A DNA stretch of 64,000 nt from Pseudomonas fluorescens HK44 (GCF_000217955.3 NZ_AFOY02000012.1:1-64000); one strand, 5' to 3'. Counted from the stretch's first letter, positions 30,251 to 40,013 are shown. Notes: a model not told the origin generated them from the letters alone. Numbers and translations are program-made.

Positions 30251-30573
30251 TGGCCACGTTTGTACAGCAGATACGCCGCCAGCAAACCCAAGGCACCGAC
30301 CGCGGCGCTTGCCGTGGTCCATGGATGTTCCTGGGCGTAATCGCGGGTGGCGATCCCGGTTTCGCGGGTTTTGACTTTGACGTCTTCGTACGCATCGCTG
30401 AGCAGGTGGCGCGAGTGTTTCAGCGCGCTCTCGGCGTTGTTTTTGAGGGCCTTGAGGGTTTTCAGCGACTCGTCTGAAGTATCGCTCTTCAGGCTTTCCA
30501 ACGACTTGAGCAGACTCTCGATCTCGGTTTCCATGCTTTGCAATGACGCTTTACGCAACGAGGTGATGGCCAT
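30247..30573 (-). CDS. DUF883/ElaB-YqjD family membrane-anchored protein
   Basis: The 108-residue protein is mostly a charged helix (about 5-75) with a C-terminal membrane segment ([19 protein letters not shown]) ending in KRGH. ElaB/YqjD relatives sit in the inner membrane and bind ribosomes in stationary phase. The ATG at 30573 follows a GGAGA site. Its stop overlaps the trpI end on the other strand by four bases. Confidence 0.85.
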
Positions 30574-30715
30574 GGTGACTCTCCTTCTCTGATTGAGTGC
30601 GTATGTTGGTTGGGACTCCAACGGTTCGGGAAAGTGCAGTCAATCTGAACGTTCGCCGACAGAAGAAATACCGACAATCGCTGCTAGGCTCTAATCACAA
30701 TTCCAGGAGAACGCC

Positions 30716-30931
30716 ATGACTGACCATCACACTTACAAGAAAGTCGAACTGGTTGGCTCGTCCCCTACCAGCATTGAAGACGCCATCAACAACGCGTTGG
30801 CCGAGGCCAGCAAAAGCATCAAGTACATGGAGTGGTTCGAGGTCACCGAAACTCGCGGGCACATCAAGGACGGCAAGGCGGCACACTTTCAGGTCACGCT
30901 CAAAGTCGGGTTCAGGATTGCCAATAGCTGA
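30716..30931 (+). CDS. Dodecin, flavin storage protein
   Basis: The 71-residue protein matches the dodecin family, which assembles into twelve-subunit shells that bind riboflavin or FMN. The motif TSIEDAINNALAEAS and the flavin-stacking Trp in YMEWFEV are present. AGGAGA lies six bases before the ATG. Confidence 0.92.
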   Translation: MTDHHTYKKVELVGSSPTSIEDAINNALAEASKSIKYMEWFEVTETRGHIKDGKAAHFQVTLKVGFRIANS

Positions 30932-31063
30932 GGTTGAGCTAGGCTTTTGAACTTGTGCGCTGGCCGATTGCCATAGGGAATGGCAAAGCGCTACTTCGTC
31001 TTGGGCGTCAGGCGCCCGAGTGTTAACGCTTACCCCTTTTGATCCGACCAGGGAATGTGACCG

Positions 31064-31285
31064 ATGAAGAAATTTATGTTGGCGGTGGGTTTGTTGAGCA
31101 TTGCAGGAACAACCTTTGCAGCGGGCAAGCCGTGCGAAGAGTTGAAAAGCGAAATAGCGGCAAAAGTCGACGCCAAGGGCTCCAAGAACTATTCGCTGGA
31201 AATCGTCGATAAAGGCGCGGCCGCGGGTGGCAAGGTGGTCGGCAAGTGCGAGGCGGGCAAGAAGGTCATCGTCTACAAGAAATAG
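31064..31285 (+). CDS. Small secreted DUF1161 protein
   Basis: The 73-residue protein has a signal peptide (TFA-A) and a short mature domain with two conserved cysteines (PCEELK, then GKCEAG) that probably form a disulfide. It is paralogous to the gene at 33155, about 1.9 kb away. The function of the family is unknown. Confidence 0.85.
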   Translation: MKKFMLAVGLLSIAGTTFAAGKPCEELKSEIAAKVDAKGSKNYSLEIVDKGAAAGGKVVGKCEAGKKVIVYKK

Positions 31286-31305
31286 GTTGAGTCAGCTGTT
31301 TATGT

Positions 31306-31336
31306 AAAGCCGACGCCATGGCGTCGGCTTTTTTGC
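31306..31336 (+). terminator. Intrinsic terminator between DUF1161 gene and LLM gene
   Basis: A stem AGCCGACGC/GCGTCGGCT followed by six T. It lies between converging genes. Confidence 0.85.
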
Positions 31337-31352
31337 AGGCGTTATCCGGGGC

Positions 31353-32354
31353 TTAGCCCTTCATCACTTGCGCCAGCAGTTCGTAGGAATGCAGGCGATC
31401 AGCGTGTTCGTAGAGGTCACAGGTGAAGATCAACTCGTCGGCTTGAGTCTGCTCGATCAGCACTTCAAGTTTGCCGCGAATTTTCGCCGGGCTGCCAACC
31501 ATGGCCAGACCCAGGAAATCACCGACAGCTTCCCTCTCATGGGGCAACCACAGGCCGTCCATGGTTTTTACCGGTGGCCGCTGAACCAGGCTTTGGCCAC
31601 GCATCAGCGCCAGAATCCGTTGGTAGACCGAGGTTGCCAGATAATCGGCGCGTTCGTCGGTGTCGGCGGCTACCAGCGGCACGCCCAGCATCACGTAGGG
31701 TTTATCCAGTACGGCTGAAGGCTTGAAGTGATTGCGGTAAACCCGAATCGCTTCATGCATATAACGCGGTGCGAAATGCGAGGCGAAGGCGTAAGGCAAA
31801 CCGCGTTCGCCGGCCAGTTGCGCGCTGAACAGGCTGGAGCCCAATAGCCAGACCGGCACATGGGTGCCGGTGCCGGGCATCGCGATAATGCGCTGGTCCG
31901 GCGTGCGTGGGCCCAGGTAGCGCATCAGTTCGGCCACGTCCTCGGGGAAATCATCGGCGCTGCCGGAGCGTTCACGGCGCAAGGCGCGGGCAGTCATTTG
32001 ATCGGAGCCCGGTGCGCGACCCAGACCGAGGTCGATTCGCCCAGGATAGAGGCTTTCAAGGGTGCCAAATTGTTCGGCGATCACCAGCGGCGCATGGTTG
32101 GGCAGCATCACGCCACCGGAGCCGACACGAATGCTCGACGTCCCGCCGGCCAGATAGCCAAGCAGTACAGAAGTCGCGGAACTGGCGATGCCATCCATGT
32201 TGTGGTGTTCGGCGACCCAGAAGCGGTTATAGCCCCACTTCTCCACGTGTTGCGCCAGGTCCAGCGAGTTGCGCAGCGATTGCGCGGGGCTGCCGTTCTC
32301 GCGAACGGGCACAAGGTCCAGCGTCGAGAACTTGATATCGGACAGTTGTTTCAT
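31353..32354 (-). CDS. Luciferase-like (LLM class) flavin-dependent oxidoreductase
   Basis: This 333-residue bacterial-luciferase-fold enzyme would use reduced FMN or F420-like flavin. Motifs [17 protein letters not shown] and [16 protein letters not shown] are typical of the MsnO8-type group, as is [10 protein letters not shown]. The real substrate is unknown. Confidence 0.87.
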   Translation of the reverse strand: MKQLSDIKFSTLDLVPVRENGSPAQSLRNSLDLAQHVEKWGYNRFWVAEHHNMDGIASSATSVLLGYLAGGTSSIRVGSGGVMLPNHAPLVIAEQFGTLESLYPGRIDLGLGRAPGSDQMTARALRRERSGSADDFPEDVAELMRYLGPRTPDQRIIAMPGTGTHVPVWLLGSSLFSAQLAGERGLPYAFASHFAPRYMHEAIRVYRNHFKPSAVLDKPYVMLGVPLVAADTDERADYLATSVYQRILALMRGQSLVQRPPVKTMDGLWLPHEREAVGDFLGLAMVGSPAKIRGKLEVLIEQTQADELIFTCDLYEHADRLHSYELLAQVMKG

Positions 32355-32595
32355 AAGCCGGCTTCTCCAATGAGGGTACGCAGGCTTTTCTCACCAACGA
32401 AAACCTGCCGAATGCATGAGCGTGTTCTATGCAATGTGGGCATATACCCGAGTTTCAATAGCAGACGTGAAATTGCCGACCAGATAAGCGGTTCGATCCG
32501 ACACGATGAACTTTGCCCAGCCTTCTATCCTCAGAACCCAGGCAACCGAAAACCATGAAGGCGCGCCCCCCGCGCCGGATTTTGAGGAGGCACAG

Positions 32596-33027
32596 ATGAG
32601 TATCAAAAAGAAAGCATCGGCGCATTGGGTCGGTGATCTGAAAACCGGCCTTGGTTCTATCTCGACCGAAACCGGGGTCCTGAAAAATGCACCTTATGGC
32701 TTCAAGGCACGCTTCGAAGGCGGCCCGGGCACCAACCCGGAAGAGCTGATCGGCGCTGCTCATGCGGGGTGTTTCTCCATGGCATTTTCAATGATTCTCG
32801 GTGAGGCTGGCCTCAAGGCCGACACGATCGACACCCAGGCCGAGGTGACGCTGGATCAGGTAGACGGTGGTTTTGCGATCACCGCCGTGCACCTGACACT
32901 CAAAGCGAAAATCCCCGGCGCCAGCCAGCAGCAGTTCGAAGAACTGAGCAAAAAAGCCAAAGAGGGCTGCCCGGTTTCCAAGGTGTTGAACGCTAAAATT
33001 ACGCTTGATGCGACACTCGTGGGCTGA
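32596..33027 (+). CDS. osmC: OsmC-family peroxiredoxin
   Basis: This 143-residue thiol peroxidase reduces organic hydroperoxides. The two redox cysteines are Cys59 (HAGCFSMA) and Cys125 (EGCPVSK), at the same numbers as in E. coli OsmC, which separates it from Ohr. GAGGAGG lies before the ATG at 32596. Confidence 0.92.
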   Translation: MSIKKKASAHWVGDLKTGLGSISTETGVLKNAPYGFKARFEGGPGTNPEELIGAAHAGCFSMAFSMILGEAGLKADTIDTQAEVTLDQVDGGFAITAVHLTLKAKIPGASQQQFEELSKKAKEGCPVSKVLNAKITLDATLVG

Positions 33028-33154
33028 TCGCTCCCTGGCAGCAGCTGGCACGCCAGCTGCTTCAAATCAGAACTCGCAGCGCGAAACTGTGGTCGAATAA
33101 GTGACAGCAGCTTCAGCGCATGACGGTGCGCGCTGCCTCAAGGGAGCTTCAACC

Positions 33155-33388
33155 ATGAAACGTTTTGCCTTGGCGGTTATCTGCAGTGTGCTGGCCACAT
33201 CGGCCCTGGCGGCAACCAAATCCTGCGAAGAACTCAAGGCCGAGATTGAAGCCAAGATCCAGGCCAATAACGTATCGTCCTACACCCTGGAGATCGTCAC
33301 CAATGACGAAGTGCACGACCAGAACATGGTGGTCGGCACGTGTGAAGGCGGAACGAAGAAAATCATCTATCAGAAGAACGACAGATAA
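33155..33388 (+). CDS. Small secreted DUF1161 protein, second copy
   Basis: The 77-residue protein has a signal peptide (ALA-A) and the same mature pattern as the protein at 31064 (SCEELKAEIEAK, then GTCEGG, then KKIIYQK). Two conserved cysteines remain. Sequence drift and different spacing suggest an old duplication. Confidence 0.85.
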   Translation: MKRFALAVICSVLATSALAATKSCEELKAEIEAKIQANNVSSYTLEIVTNDEVHDQNMVVGTCEGGTKKIIYQKNDR

Positions 33389-33394
33389 TTCGCC

Positions 33395-33814
33395 TTACGG
33401 CAGGCAGAAAGTCTGGCTCTCTTCGGCGACGAGCTCGCGCTTGGCGTTATACAGCCGGGCGCTGGGCGTGGAGGTCAGCGAGCGAGCTTCGAGCAGGTAA
33501 CGTTGGCCGGCTTCGAAATGATCGTAGTGCACGGTCAAATAGCACAGTCGGTTTGGCGAGTCGAATTCCATGCCAAAACCTCCGTAAAACAGCTCGAAGT
33601 CGAAGCGAACCTTCAGTTCATGGCTACCGGGTGTGACCTGGAAGAATCGCCCGTCTTTCAGGCGCTTATTGTCCAGGCTCTCGGCCATGAGGACCTTGCC
33701 CCCGGGCGTCGGCATGGCGAAGTCGACCCAGGCCATGTTCGGGTTCGCGGCGGGCAGCGGGCTCACACAGGCAGTCAGAGAGCTGATGGCGAGAAATAGC
33801 AGGGTCCTGCGCAT
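33395..33814 (-). CDS. Putative lipoprotein, tandem paralogue 2
   Basis: The 139-residue protein has a signal peptide with a lipobox-like LTAC (Cys16) and a beta-rich body with the signature PGSHELKVRF. It shares this signature and overall layout (AWVDF, then FQVTPGSHELKV, then GQRY.LEA) with the next gene upstream at 33855. The function is unknown. Confidence 0.78.
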   Translation of the reverse strand: MRRTLLFLAISSLTACVSPLPAANPNMAWVDFAMPTPGGKVLMAESLDNKRLKDGRFFQVTPGSHELKVRFDFELFYGGFGMEFDSPNRLCYLTVHYDHFEAGQRYLLEARSLTSTPSARLYNAKRELVAEESQTFCLP

Positions 33815-33854
33815 GATGAAATTCCGGCTGGTCAGATATTAATCATAGCGCCGA

Positions 33855-34271
33855 TCAGGTGCGCTGGCAGCCCGCCAGATGCGCTTGGCCAACGACTTTG
33901 CGCTGTTGATCGTAGAGTTTGGCCCACGGCCGGAAGCCGATATTCCCTGCTTGCAGTTGATATCGCTGGCCGGCGCCAAAGTCGTTGAATTTCATACTTA
34001 ACCGGCAATCGCGCCACAGCGGTTTGGCGTCGGGGCCGATATTCGTCGGTGCTACCGCGAACTGATAACGCACCTTCAACTCATGGCTGCCCGGTGGAAC
34101 CTGGAAGTAGCGTTTATCGGCGGAGGCCTTGGCATCCACTTCCAGCGCTTGCAGCACGGTGTCATTTTGATGGGGACCGAGGTCGATCCAGGCTTGCGTG
34201 GGGTCGGGTTGCGGCAGTCCGGCACAGCCAGCCAGCATCAGCAGGTTTGCAGTCAGCATTAACGCGCGCAT
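33855..34271 (-). CDS. Putative lipoprotein, tandem paralogue 1
   Basis: The 138-residue lipoprotein has a lipobox LAGC (Cys16) and PGSHELKVRYQF in the middle. It is a tandem homologue of the 33395 gene; 40 bases separate them, so they are probably one transcript. The function is unknown. Confidence 0.78.
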   Translation of the reverse strand: MRALMLTANLLMLAGCAGLPQPDPTQAWIDLGPHQNDTVLQALEVDAKASADKRYFQVPPGSHELKVRYQFAVAPTNIGPDAKPLWRDCRLSMKFNDFGAGQRYQLQAGNIGFRPWAKLYDQQRKVVGQAHLAGCQRT

Positions 34272-34330
34272 AGCGAAGCTCCAGTCAGGCGAGATAGTCT
34301 TGCGAGCAGACTCCCCAAGGATGATTTGAT

Positions 34331-35407
34331 GTGATCAGGCTGCTTTCAAGCCATCGGTTACTTGATCGCGTTTTGCGCGTTTTGTTTCCGGCCGCGTTGC
34401 TTTTGTTGCTGAACGGTTGCTCGAGCGTCAGTTATTACGGCCAGTTGGCCAGCGGTCAGTGGCAATTGCTGCATGCGCGTGAACCGGTGAGCGAGGTGAT
34501 TGCCGACCCTGCGCGTGACGCGAAGCTGCGCGCGCACCTGGCTGAGTCGCAAAAGGCCCGAGAGTTCGCCAGCCAGCGGTTGCACTTGCCCGACAACAAA
34601 AGTTATCGCCTCTACGCCGACATCGGCCGACCGTATGTGGTGTGGAATGTGTTCGCCACGCCGGAGTTTTCCCTCAAGCCGCAGAATCATTGCTTTCCGA
34701 TTGCCGGGTGCGTGGCCTATCGCGGGTACTACAGCCAGAGCGCCGCGCGAGGCGACGCTGCGCTGCAGCGCCTGCAGGGCATGGACGTGTCGATCAGTGG
34801 CGTTGAAGCCTATTCGACCCTGGGCTGGTTCAACGACCCGATCATCAGTTCAATGATGAACTGGGGTGACGAGCGTCTGGCAACGCTGATTTTTCACGAA
34901 CTGGCGCATCAGCGGTTTTATGTGAAGGACGACACGGAGTTCAACGAATCTTTCGCCACCTTCGTCGAACAGGAAGGCACCCGCCAATGGCGTGCGGCGC
35001 GCGGTTTACCGCCGGCCGGCAGGGCTCAAGAGCAACAACGTGATCAATTTACCCGGCTGATTCTGGACACCCGTGCTCGCCTCGAAAAACTCTATGCATT
35101 GCCCTTGGCGACCGAACAGATGCGCCAGCGTAAAGCCGCCGAGTTCGACCGTTTGCGCAGCGATTATCGGACCCTGCGCGACGGCCAATGGGCCGGCGAT
35201 AAGCGCTTTGATGCCTGGATCAATGCCCCGATGAACAACGCCCGGCTGCTGCCATTCGGACTCTATGACCAGTGGGTGCCGGCGTTTTCCGCTTTGTTCA
35301 GACAGGTTGATGGTAACTGGGTGGCTTTCTACGCCGCCGTGGAAAAACTCGGCAGGTTGCCCGTTGGGGAGCGAAAGGCTGCGTTGAAAGCGTTGGTTGG
35401 CAAGTAG
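34331..35407 (+). CDS. Putative lipid-anchored zinc aminopeptidase (COG4324 type)
   Basis: The 358-residue protein has a hydrophobic N-terminus ending in the lipobox LLNGC (Cys30) and the zinc-metallopeptidase motif HELAHQ (His189, Glu190, His193). A downstream Glu in FNESFATFVE fits the third-ligand position of gluzincins. It is probably an envelope peptidase. The start is a GTG with a modest upstream site. Confidence 0.78.
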   Translation: MIRLLSSHRLLDRVLRVLFPAALLLLLNGCSSVSYYGQLASGQWQLLHAREPVSEVIADPARDAKLRAHLAESQKAREFASQRLHLPDNKSYRLYADIGRPYVVWNVFATPEFSLKPQNHCFPIAGCVAYRGYYSQSAARGDAALQRLQGMDVSISGVEAYSTLGWFNDPIISSMMNWGDERLATLIFHELAHQRFYVKDDTEFNESFATFVEQEGTRQWRAARGLPPAGRAQEQQRDQFTRLILDTRARLEKLYALPLATEQMRQRKAAEFDRLRSDYRTLRDGQWAGDKRFDAWINAPMNNARLLPFGLYDQWVPAFSALFRQVDGNWVAFYAAVEKLGRLPVGERKAALKALVGK

Positions 35408-35410
35408 CCC

Positions 35411-35554
35411 TGTGGCGAGGGAGCTTGCTCCCGCTGGGTCGCGCAGCGACCCCAATATCATGCGGCACGGTGTTTTAGGTTGAACACCTTCCGCAAGTTA
35501 CGACTGCTGCGCCCGAGCGCGGACCGGCCAGCGGGAGCAAGCTCCCTCGCCACA
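35411..35554. repeat. REPIN-type paired palindrome
   Basis: Arms TGTGGCGAGGGAGCTTGCTC and inverse about 100 bases apart, with GGGTCGCGCAGCGACCC inside on the left. It lies between converging genes. Confidence 0.88.
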
Positions 35555-35569
35555 AAAGCGGTCCAGCGG

Positions 35570-36220
35570 CTAACCCCGCAAAAACGCCTGATGCAACTCG
35601 GCCAATGTCTCGAAGTAATACGCCGGCTGTTCGGCGCTCAACTCTTCGTGGCTGCCGAAGCCATAGCCCACCGCTGCTGCGTCCAGACCGTTGCGCCTGG
35701 CGCCGATCAGGTCGTGTTTGCGGTCTCCGATCATCAGCGTGGTGGCCGGGTCCAGACCTTCTTCGGCCATCAAATGGGCAATCAGCTCGACCTTATCGGT
35801 GCGGGTGCCATCCAGTTCGCTGCCGTAGATCACTTTGAAGTGCCGATCGAAACCGAAGTGCCGGGCGATTTCCCGGGCGAAAACCCACGGCTTCGATGTC
35901 GCGATGTACAGCTGCCGCCCTTGCCCATCAAGGGTTTCCAGCAATGGTATGACACCGTCGAACACGCGGTTTTCGTACAGACCGGTAACCTTGAAGCGCT
36001 CGCGATAGAAATTCACCGCCTCCCAGGCCTTGGGCTCGTCGAAGTCGTAGGACTGCATGAAGGCTTGCAGCAATGGCGGGCCGATGAAGTGTTCGAGCTT
36101 GGTCAGGTCGGGCTCGTCGATCCCCAATTTGCTCAAGGCGAACTGGATCGAGCGAGTGATGCCCTCACGCGGGTCGGTCAGGGTGCCATCGAGGTCGAAC
36201 AAAACGGTTTGGTAATGCAT
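35570..36220 (-). CDS. HAD-family hydrolase, phosphoglycolate phosphatase-like
   Basis: This 216-residue phosphatase has the nucleophile motif DLDGTL (Asp9, Asp11), a cap domain, the TSKPW threonine/serine motif II and MIGDRKHDLIGA (motif III-IV). Its substrate is not predictable. The ATG at 36220 has AGGA six bases upstream. Confidence 0.88.
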   Translation of the reverse strand: MHYQTVLFDLDGTLTDPREGITRSIQFALSKLGIDEPDLTKLEHFIGPPLLQAFMQSYDFDEPKAWEAVNFYRERFKVTGLYENRVFDGVIPLLETLDGQGRQLYIATSKPWVFAREIARHFGFDRHFKVIYGSELDGTRTDKVELIAHLMAEEGLDPATTLMIGDRKHDLIGARRNGLDAAAVGYGFGSHEELSAEQPAYYFETLAELHQAFLRG

Positions 36221-36247
36221 GAACATTCCTGAATAAGTCTGCCTAAG

Positions 36248-36793
36248 TCAGAGCTGGTCGTAGCCTTCGGCCAGATGCAGGTCTTTGAGCTTCACGTAAT
36301 TGGCTGCGCTGTAGGTGAAAAACGCCCGTTCCTTGTCAGTCAGCGGACGGACCTGTTTCACCGGGCTGCCGACATAGAGGAAACCGCTTTCCAGGCGCTT
36401 GCCCGGCGGTACCAGGCTGCCAGCGCCGATGATCACCTCGTCTTCGACTACTGCGCCGTCCATGACAATGCTGCCCATGCCGATCAGGATCCGGTTGCCG
36501 ACAGAGCAGCCGTGCAGCATGACTTTGTGGGCAATGGTCACGTCGTCGCCGATTAGCAGCGGGAAGCCATCGGGGTTGAAGGGCCCGGCGTGGGTGATGT
36601 GCAGCACGCAGCCATCCTGCACGCTGGTGCGCTGGCCAATGCGGATGCGGTGCATGTCGCCGCGGATCACGGTCAGCGGCCAGACCGAGCTGTCTTCGCC
36701 TATTTCGACGTCGCCGATCACCACCGCCGAGCTGTCGACAAAGGCGCCTTTGCCGAGCATGGGGGTGTGGTTCTGGTACTTGCGAAGGGACAC
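36248..36793 (-). CDS. Gamma-carbonic anhydrase family protein
   Basis: The 181-residue left-handed beta-helix protein has hexapeptide repeats (VVIGDVEIGEDSSVWP, IGMGSIVMDGAVVEDE). The histidines of HITHAG and IAHKVMLHGC match the metal-binding positions of the gamma class, as in YrdA/CaiE-like proteins. Catalysis in the YrdA group is unproven. The start is GTG at 36793. Confidence 0.88.
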   Translation of the reverse strand: MSLRKYQNHTPMLGKGAFVDSSAVVIGDVEIGEDSSVWPLTVIRGDMHRIRIGQRTSVQDGCVLHITHAGPFNPDGFPLLIGDDVTIAHKVMLHGCSVGNRILIGMGSIVMDGAVVEDEVIIGAGSLVPPGKRLESGFLYVGSPVKQVRPLTDKERAFFTYSAANYVKLKDLHLAEGYDQL

Positions 36794-36882
36794 GATAGGC
36801 TCTCTCTCTGTTGTTGATAGCTGCGGATGGCGTCGATTGTAATTAAGATGGCCGCATGTTTCTTCCAGCCAAGGTGTCAACC

Positions 36883-38934
36883 GTGAGCGTGAACAATCCT
36901 CTTTTGCAGCCCTACGACCTGCCGCCGTTCTCGGCGATCCGCGCCGAGCACGTACAACCGGCCATCGAACAGATCCTCGCGGACAACCGCGCCGCCATCG
37001 CCGAGCTCCTCAAAAGCCAGGGCAAACAGCCTACCTGGGCGGGTCTGGTGCTGGCGATGGACGAACTGAACGATCGCCTGGGCGCAGCCTGGAGCCCGGT
37101 CAGTCACCTGAATGCGGTGTGCAACAGTGCCGAACTGCGTGAGGCTTACGAGTCCTGCCTGCCGGCGCTGAGTGCCTACGCCACCGAAATGGGCCAGAAC
37201 CGCGAGCTGTTCCAGGCCTATGAAGCGCTGGTCAATAGCCCGGAAGCGGCCGGTTTCGATGTCGCGCAAAAAACCATACTGGAACACGCGCTGCGTGACT
37301 TCCGTTTATCGGGTATCGATTTGCCGGCGCCTGAGCAAAAGCGTTATGCCGAGGTGCAGAGCAAGCTGTCCGAGCTGGGCAGCCATTTCTCCAACCAATT
37401 GCTCGATGCCACCCAGGCCTGGACCAAACACATCACCGATGAGGCCGCCCTCGCCGGCCTGACCGATTCGGCCAAGGCGCAAATGGCTGCTGCGGCCCAA
37501 GCCAAAGATCTGCAAGGCTGGCTGATCAACCTGGAATTCCCGAGCTACTACGCGGTGATGACCTACGCCCAAGACCGCGCGCTGCGCGAAGAAGTCTACG
37601 CCGCTTACTGCACCCGTGCGTCGGACCAAGGCCCGAACGCCGGTCAGAACGATAACGGCCCGGTGATGGAAGAAATCCTCGACCTGCGTCAGGAACTGGC
37701 CAAACTGCTGGGTTTCGCCAGTTTCTCGCAGCTGAGCCTGGCGACCAAGATGGCCGAGTCCAGCGATCAGGTGCTGAGCTTCCTGCGCGACCTGGCCAAG
37801 CGCAGCAAACCGTTCGCCGCGCAGGATCTGGAACAACTCAAAGCCTACGCTGCCGAACAGGGCTGCCCTGATCTGCAAAGCTGGGACAGCGGTTTCTACG
37901 GCGAAAAACTCCGTGAACAGCGTTACAGCGTTGCTCAGGAAGCCCTGCGTGCGTACTTCCCGATCGATAAAGTGCTGAGCGGTCTGTTCGCCATCGTCCA
38001 GCGTCTGTATGGCATCGAAATCGCCGAGCTGAAAGGTTTCGAGACCTGGCACCCGGACGTCCGCCTGTTCGAAATCAAGGAGAACGGCGAGCACGTCGGG
38101 CGCTTCTTCTTCGACCTGTATGCCCGCGCCAACAAGCGCGGCGGTGCCTGGATGGACGGCGCCCGCGACCGTCGCCGTACCGCTGCAGGCGTACTGCAAA
38201 GCCCGGTAGCCAACCTGGTGTGCAACTTCACCCCGGCCGACAGCGGCAAGCCTGCCCTGCTGACCCACGATGAAGTCACCACGCTGTTCCACGAATTCGG
38301 TCACGGTCTGCATCACCTGCTGACCCGCGTTGAATATTCCGGCGTGTCCGGGATCAACGGCGTGGCGTGGGACGCGGTCGAGCTGCCAAGTCAGTTCATG
38401 GAAAACTGGTGCTGGGAGCCCGAAGGGCTGGCGTTGATCTCCGGTCATTACGAAACCGGCGAGCCGCTGCCGCAGGACCTGCTGCAAAAAATGCTTGCCG
38501 CGAAGAACTTCCAGTCCGGTTTGATGATGGTTCGCCAGCTGGAATTCTCGCTGTTCGACTTCGAGCTGCACGCCACCCATGGCGACGGCCGTAGCGTGCT
38601 ACAAGTGCTCGAAGGTGTGCGCGACGAGGTTTCGGTGATGCGTCCGCCGGCCTACAACCGTTTCCCTAACAGCTTCGCGCACATCTTTGCTGGCGGTTAC
38701 GCGGCCGGTTACTACAGCTACAAATGGGCTGAAGTGCTGTCGGCCGATGCCTTCTCGAAATTCGAGGAAGAAGGCGTGCTCAATGCCGCCACCGGTCGTG
38801 CGTTCCGCGAGGCGATCCTGGCGCGTGGCGGTTCTCAGGAGCCGATGGTGCTGTTCGTCGATTTCCGCGGACGTGCGCCGTCGATTGACGCACTCTTGCG
38901 CCACAGCGGCCTCGACGAGGACGCGGCAGCATGA
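36883..38934 (+). CDS. prlC: Oligopeptidase A
   Basis: The 683-residue cytoplasmic zinc metallopeptidase (M3 family) degrades short peptides, including cleaved signal peptides. The active site is HEFGH (His470, Glu471, His474). I chose the GTG at 36883, where the family N-terminus NPLLQPYDLPPFSAI begins and AAGG lies upstream; a longer ATG start at 36856 is possible. The next gene overlaps its stop by four bases. Confidence 0.95.
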   Translation: MSVNNPLLQPYDLPPFSAIRAEHVQPAIEQILADNRAAIAELLKSQGKQPTWAGLVLAMDELNDRLGAAWSPVSHLNAVCNSAELREAYESCLPALSAYATEMGQNRELFQAYEALVNSPEAAGFDVAQKTILEHALRDFRLSGIDLPAPEQKRYAEVQSKLSELGSHFSNQLLDATQAWTKHITDEAALAGLTDSAKAQMAAAAQAKDLQGWLINLEFPSYYAVMTYAQDRALREEVYAAYCTRASDQGPNAGQNDNGPVMEEILDLRQELAKLLGFASFSQLSLATKMAESSDQVLSFLRDLAKRSKPFAAQDLEQLKAYAAEQGCPDLQSWDSGFYGEKLREQRYSVAQEALRAYFPIDKVLSGLFAIVQRLYGIEIAELKGFETWHPDVRLFEIKENGEHVGRFFFDLYARANKRGGAWMDGARDRRRTAAGVLQSPVANLVCNFTPADSGKPALLTHDEVTTLFHEFGHGLHHLLTRVEYSGVSGINGVAWDAVELPSQFMENWCWEPEGLALISGHYETGEPLPQDLLQKMLAAKNFQSGLMMVRQLEFSLFDFELHATHGDGRSVLQVLEGVRDEVSVMRPPAYNRFPNSFAHIFAGGYAAGYYSYKWAEVLSADAFSKFEEEGVLNAATGRAFREAILARGGSQEPMVLFVDFRGRAPSIDALLRHSGLDEDAAA

Positions 38935-39221
38935 GTGACGCACCAGTGAGCAAAACCAAGAAACGCTTCATCGCCGGGGCAGTCTGCCCGGCGTGCAGCG
39001 AACCGGACAAGTTGATGATGTGGAGCGAAGACGAGGTGCCGCACCGCGAATGCGTGGCCTGCGGTTATTCCGACACGCTGAATGAGCAAGGTCTGTCAGT
39101 GCCCAAGGAATTGGGGACGCGGGTCAATACCACCGCGTTGAAAGTCCCGGACGCCAAAGTCCAGGCGGTGCAGTTCTTCCCTAACCCGAAGCTGAAGAAA
39201 AAGCCCGACGATCACTCCTGA
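38931..39221 (+). CDS. YheV-family small metal-binding protein
   Basis: The 96-residue protein has a zinc-ribbon pattern CPAC and CVAC (about residues 19-44) and a basic tail. Its ATG overlaps the prlC stop (ATGA), so it is co-translated with oligopeptidase A, as in many gamma-proteobacteria. The function is unknown. Confidence 0.9.
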   Translation: MSDAPVSKTKKRFIAGAVCPACSEPDKLMMWSEDEVPHRECVACGYSDTLNEQGLSVPKELGTRVNTTALKVPDAKVQAVQFFPNPKLKKKPDDHS

Positions 39222-39356
39222 TCACCCGGCGCTTTGCAATCCGCCTTTGAGCCTGATCGCTCAAGGGCGGTATTACCGACTGACGCCATACTCCTCGATT
39301 GCAGGTTCACGACCCACCTTGCCTGTTTGGGTCAGGGGCTTGTTGTGGCGCGCCCC

Positions 39357-40013
39357 TCAGAACTTCGGTTCTTCGCTATTGACCGTTTTTAACCAGCTTT
39401 TCATCGAGCAGGTGGCAAACACACTGGTACTGCAATCGCCGTTGGCCAGTGCGGTACGCAGTTTGTCGATGTCTGCCTTCATCATGTAGCGAATGCCGTT
39501 CTTGAAATGGGTATTGTCGTCGAAACCGCCCTGGGTCATTTCGCTCAGGGCGTCTTCCTTGCTCCAGCCTTGCACCACCACGCGGTACATCGCAGCTATC
39601 AAGCCAGTGCGATCCGATCCGCGTTTGCAATGGATCAACACTGGGCCTTTGCTTTGACCAGTTTGAATGGCCCGTAGCGCGCTCAGCACCTCGCTGTCAT
39701 CGACATGGCTGGTCTTGTACGGCAATTGCACCAGGTTGATGCCGGGTGTCGATAGCCAGCTTGCGTCGGACTCGGGTAGAAAATTGATCACCGTCGTGAT
39801 CTGGAATTTTTCCAGCAGTGGCAGCGCTCCGTGATCGGGAAGTGTGCTGCGGTAGAGGGTCGGTGACATCTGGTAAAGACCGTACGGCGCTTCGACGGGT
39901 TGGGCCCATTCTGCGGGACGGATGGATTGGGTTTGCTCGGCCTGAACCTGATCGAACGCAAAGATTGCCATGAACGACAGGCACAGAGCGAGCAAGAGGT
40001 GGTTTTTCGACAT
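39357..40013 (-). CDS. Exported dual-specificity-type phosphatase
   Basis: The 218-residue protein has a signal peptide (residues 1-25, VQA-E) and a cysteine-phosphatase loop HCKRGSDRTG (CX5R). The domain layout from LYRSTLPD to the loop fits tyrosine/dual-specificity phosphatases that resemble the fungal Siw14 group. Because it is exported, a periplasmic inositol-phosphate or phosphosugar substrate may be more likely than phosphotyrosine; this is inference. Confidence 0.82.
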   Translation of the reverse strand: MSKNHLLLALCLSFMAIFAFDQVQAEQTQSIRPAEWAQPVEAPYGLYQMSPTLYRSTLPDHGALPLLEKFQITTVINFLPESDASWLSTPGINLVQLPYKTSHVDDSEVLSALRAIQTGQSKGPVLIHCKRGSDRTGLIAAMYRVVVQGWSKEDALSEMTQGGFDDNTHFKNGIRYMMKADIDKLRTALANGDCSTSVFATCSMKSWLKTVNSEEPKF

